Assembly: GCA_046593875.1 (NCBI GenBank)
Contig: JBKJQQ010000216.1
Span: 1 to 8,248, forward strand
Direction of reading: 5' to 3'
DNA from: SCTD01 sp046593875
GTDB lineage: Bacteria > Actinomycetota > Actinomycetes > Mycobacteriales > SCTD01
DNA: 8,248 nucleotides
Below the pieces are notes generated by a model, which saw nothing but the letters and a program-made list of their open reading frames with translations, made no database searches and was not told the DNA's origin. Numbering within the stretch: position 1 is the first letter of the stretch; each line of letters starts with the position of its first letter. This document shows, piece after piece, positions 7,345 through 8,248 of this stretch. The position numbers were made by a program, and so were the translations under genes.

Positions 7345-8015
7345 TCCACCAGCGCCGTCGTCCGAGCCGGCAGCAGGCAGAGCCGCTCGACGGCGGGCTC
7401 GCCCGTCCAGTCCCAGGCCGCGACCTGGTCGGCGCTGCGGCGGCCGGTCATCGCGCGGAACAGCTCGAAGCGGTCGGCGGTGACGCCGCTGGTGGGCTCG
7501 GCCGCGCCGCAGGTGGTCGCCCCCGCGGGCGTGGTCAGGACGACCGCCCCCTCGCCGTAGCCGTCGCGCAGCATCCCGAGCACGGTCGTCGCCCAGGTCC
7601 AGCCGACGTCGACGCCCTCGCTGTCGCGCTCGCCCGGCAGCTCGAGCGCGCCGCGCAGGTCGTGCTCGTGCGTGGTCAGGTCGAAGACGACCTGGGCGGC
7701 CTGCATCGTGTCGGCCTCCAGCAGCGCCGCGCCGATCGGTGCCGCCTCCCACTCGGCCAGCAGGTCGTCGCGCGAGGCGTCCTTGCGCGCCTCGACCTGC
7801 GCGGCCGTCCACGGGTCGCTGCCCGCGCCCTCGATGCGGCCGGCCGAGACGTCGACGGCCACCCCGGTCACGTGCGCGAGCAGGTCGTGCACCGTCCAGT
7901 CCGGGCAGGCGGGGACCTGTCGCGCGAGCTGCTCCGGGTCGGCCTGCCCGAGAAGGGCGGTCATGCGGGTGCGCACGGCGTCGTACGCCGTCGCGCTGTC
8001 GCTGTTGGGGGTCAT
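7341..8015 (-). CDS. Maleylpyruvate isomerase family (MDMPI/DinB-fold) protein
   Basis: This 224-residue protein belongs to the actinobacterial mycothiol-dependent maleylpyruvate isomerase-like superfamily, metal-binding four-helix bundles of which most members have unknown substrates. The N-terminal DinB-like part has the family motif CPDWTVHDLLAHVTG (37-51) with metal ligand candidate His48. The second ligand region is FDLTTHEHDLRGAL (111-124), where Asp112 and His116 occupy the E-x3-H positions of the characterised isomerase, with aspartate in place of glutamate. A C-terminal SCP2-like portion runs from about 155, with LFRAMTGRRS and a final alanine/leucine-rich strand. ATG 8015 is the chosen start. 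It has no Shine-Dalgarno, but a TAGACA element six bases upstream would fit a leaderless transcript. Its stop overlaps the GH130 start by four bases, so the two genes form an operon. A role with the glycan genes is not evident; the specific isomerase activity should not be assumed. Confidence 0.85.
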   Translation of the reverse strand: MTPNSDSATAYDAVRTRMTALLGQADPEQLARQVPACPDWTVHDLLAHVTGVAVDVSAGRIEGAGSDPWTAAQVEARKDASRDDLLAEWEAAPIGAALLEADTMQAAQVVFDLTTHEHDLRGALELPGERDSEGVDVGWTWATTVLGMLRDGYGEGAVVLTTPAGATTCGAAEPTSGVTADRFELFRAMTGRRSADQVAAWDWTGEPAVERLCLLPARTTALVE

Positions 8016-8021
8016 GCGGCG

Positions 8022-8027
8022 TGTCTA
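8022..8027 (-). promoter_or_regulatory. Possible -10 element for the MDMPI-like gene
   Basis: TAGACA on the minus strand ends six bases before ATG 8015. It misses the final T of the TAnnnT consensus. The placement would put the transcript start at or beside the ATG, which would explain the absence of a Shine-Dalgarno. No clear -35 element is visible. Confidence 0.35.
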
Positions 8028-8046
8028 CGCCATGCACGTCCGCGGC

Positions 8047-8052
8047 TAGGCT
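8047..8052 (+). promoter_or_regulatory. Likely -10 element giving a leaderless ffh transcript
   Basis: TAGGCT matches the actinobacterial TAnnnT -10 consensus. It ends six bases before the GTG at 8059, so transcription would begin at the start codon itself. No Shine-Dalgarno is present between it and the GTG. A -35 match is not obvious in the preceding bases. Confidence 0.55.
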
Positions 8053-8058
8053 GGGTCG

Positions 8059-8248
8059 GTGTTCGACACCCTGAGCGACCGCCTGGACAAGGTCTTCTCG
8101 AGCCTGCGCGGCAAGGGCCGGCTGTCCGACGCCGACATCGACGCCACCGCGCGCGAGATCCGCATCGCACTGCTCGAGGCCGACGTCGCCCTGCCGGTGG
8201 TCAAGGAGTTCGTCGCGGCGGTGAAGGAACGGGCGCGCGGCGAGGAGG
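8059..8248 (+). CDS. ffh: Signal recognition particle protein Ffh (SRP54), N-terminal part (3' end outside window)
   Basis: This is the start of the SRP GTPase that binds 4.5S/SRP RNA and signal sequences on nascent chains and delivers ribosomes to the membrane through FtsY. Sixty-three codons are visible. The peptide starts MFDTLSDRLDKVFSSLRGKG and continues with ADIDATAREIRIALLEADVA and PVVKEF, the N-domain helical bundle, nearly identical to other actinobacterial Ffh. The GTPase G domain and the methionine-rich M domain lie beyond the window. The GTG start is fixed by family alignment, since Ffh proteins begin MF(D/E). No Shine-Dalgarno is seen, and a TAGGCT -10 element sits where a leaderless transcript would need it. 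In Streptomyces and mycobacteria this gene lies next to or near glnD, which is not the case here. Confidence 0.95.
   Translation, partial: MFDTLSDRLDKVFSSLRGKGRLSDADIDATAREIRIALLEADVALPVVKEFVAAVKERARGEE

Noticed and set aside
5968..7560. A 530-residue plus-strand open frame across the GH130 and MDMPI-like genes
   Set aside because: It is antisense to strong GH130 motifs, has the composition of a shadow frame and no recognisable motif.
7345..8037. N-terminal extension of the GH130 frame to ATG 8037
   Set aside because: The extra residues are an Arg/Gly/Ala-rich shadow of the MDMPI-like gene, which has clear family motifs in its own frame. GH130 homologue-like sequence begins just after GTG 7344.

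Overview
The window is very GC-rich DNA from an actinobacterium. It reads as ordinary chromosome, with dense genes and GTG starts. A mycothiol-dependent-type enzyme family member is present, and two start regions look leaderless. The flanks are conserved housekeeping genes: the 3' part of a PII signal-protein gene (glnK/glnB), then glnD on the left, and the first 63 codons of ffh (SRP54) on the right. In well-known actinobacteria such as Streptomyces and mycobacteria, amtB-glnK-glnD lies next to or very close to ffh. Here about 5.5 kb carrying four extra genes separates glnD from ffh.

Left block (1-2525, + strand): PII tail with an intact T-loop tyrosine, then its modifying enzyme GlnD (nucleotidyltransferase, HD and two ACT domains). 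Together they sense glutamine and control nitrogen assimilation. The GlnD start is uncertain, because the only ATG lies inside what appears to be coding sequence.

Central block (2634-7344): a carbohydrate cluster built as two converging arms. The + arm has a 748-residue protein, with a GT4-type glycosyltransferase domain fused to a helical, toroid-like C-terminal domain. It is followed one base later by a second, ordinary GT4 glycosyltransferase. The - arm ends with a GH130-family glycosidase/phosphorylase whose 3' end overlaps the second glycosyltransferase gene by 48 bp in shared codon register. No protein shows a signal peptide or membrane segment, so all three probably act in the cytoplasm or at the inner membrane face. 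The likeliest reading is a module that builds and phosphorolyses or trims a mannose-type oligosaccharide. The actual glycan cannot be read from the sequence.

Right block (7341-8248): the - strand arm starts with a maleylpyruvate-isomerase-like (MDMPI/DinB-fold) gene that overlaps the GH130 start by 4 bp. A 43-bp divergent spacer separates it from ffh. Both divergent genes show a -10-like element placed so that transcription would start at or next to the start codon.

No RNA genes, mobile elements, CRISPR arrays, long repeats or convincing terminators were seen. The most notable content is the glnD-ffh insertion with its glycosyltransferase-toroid fusion plus GH130 module.
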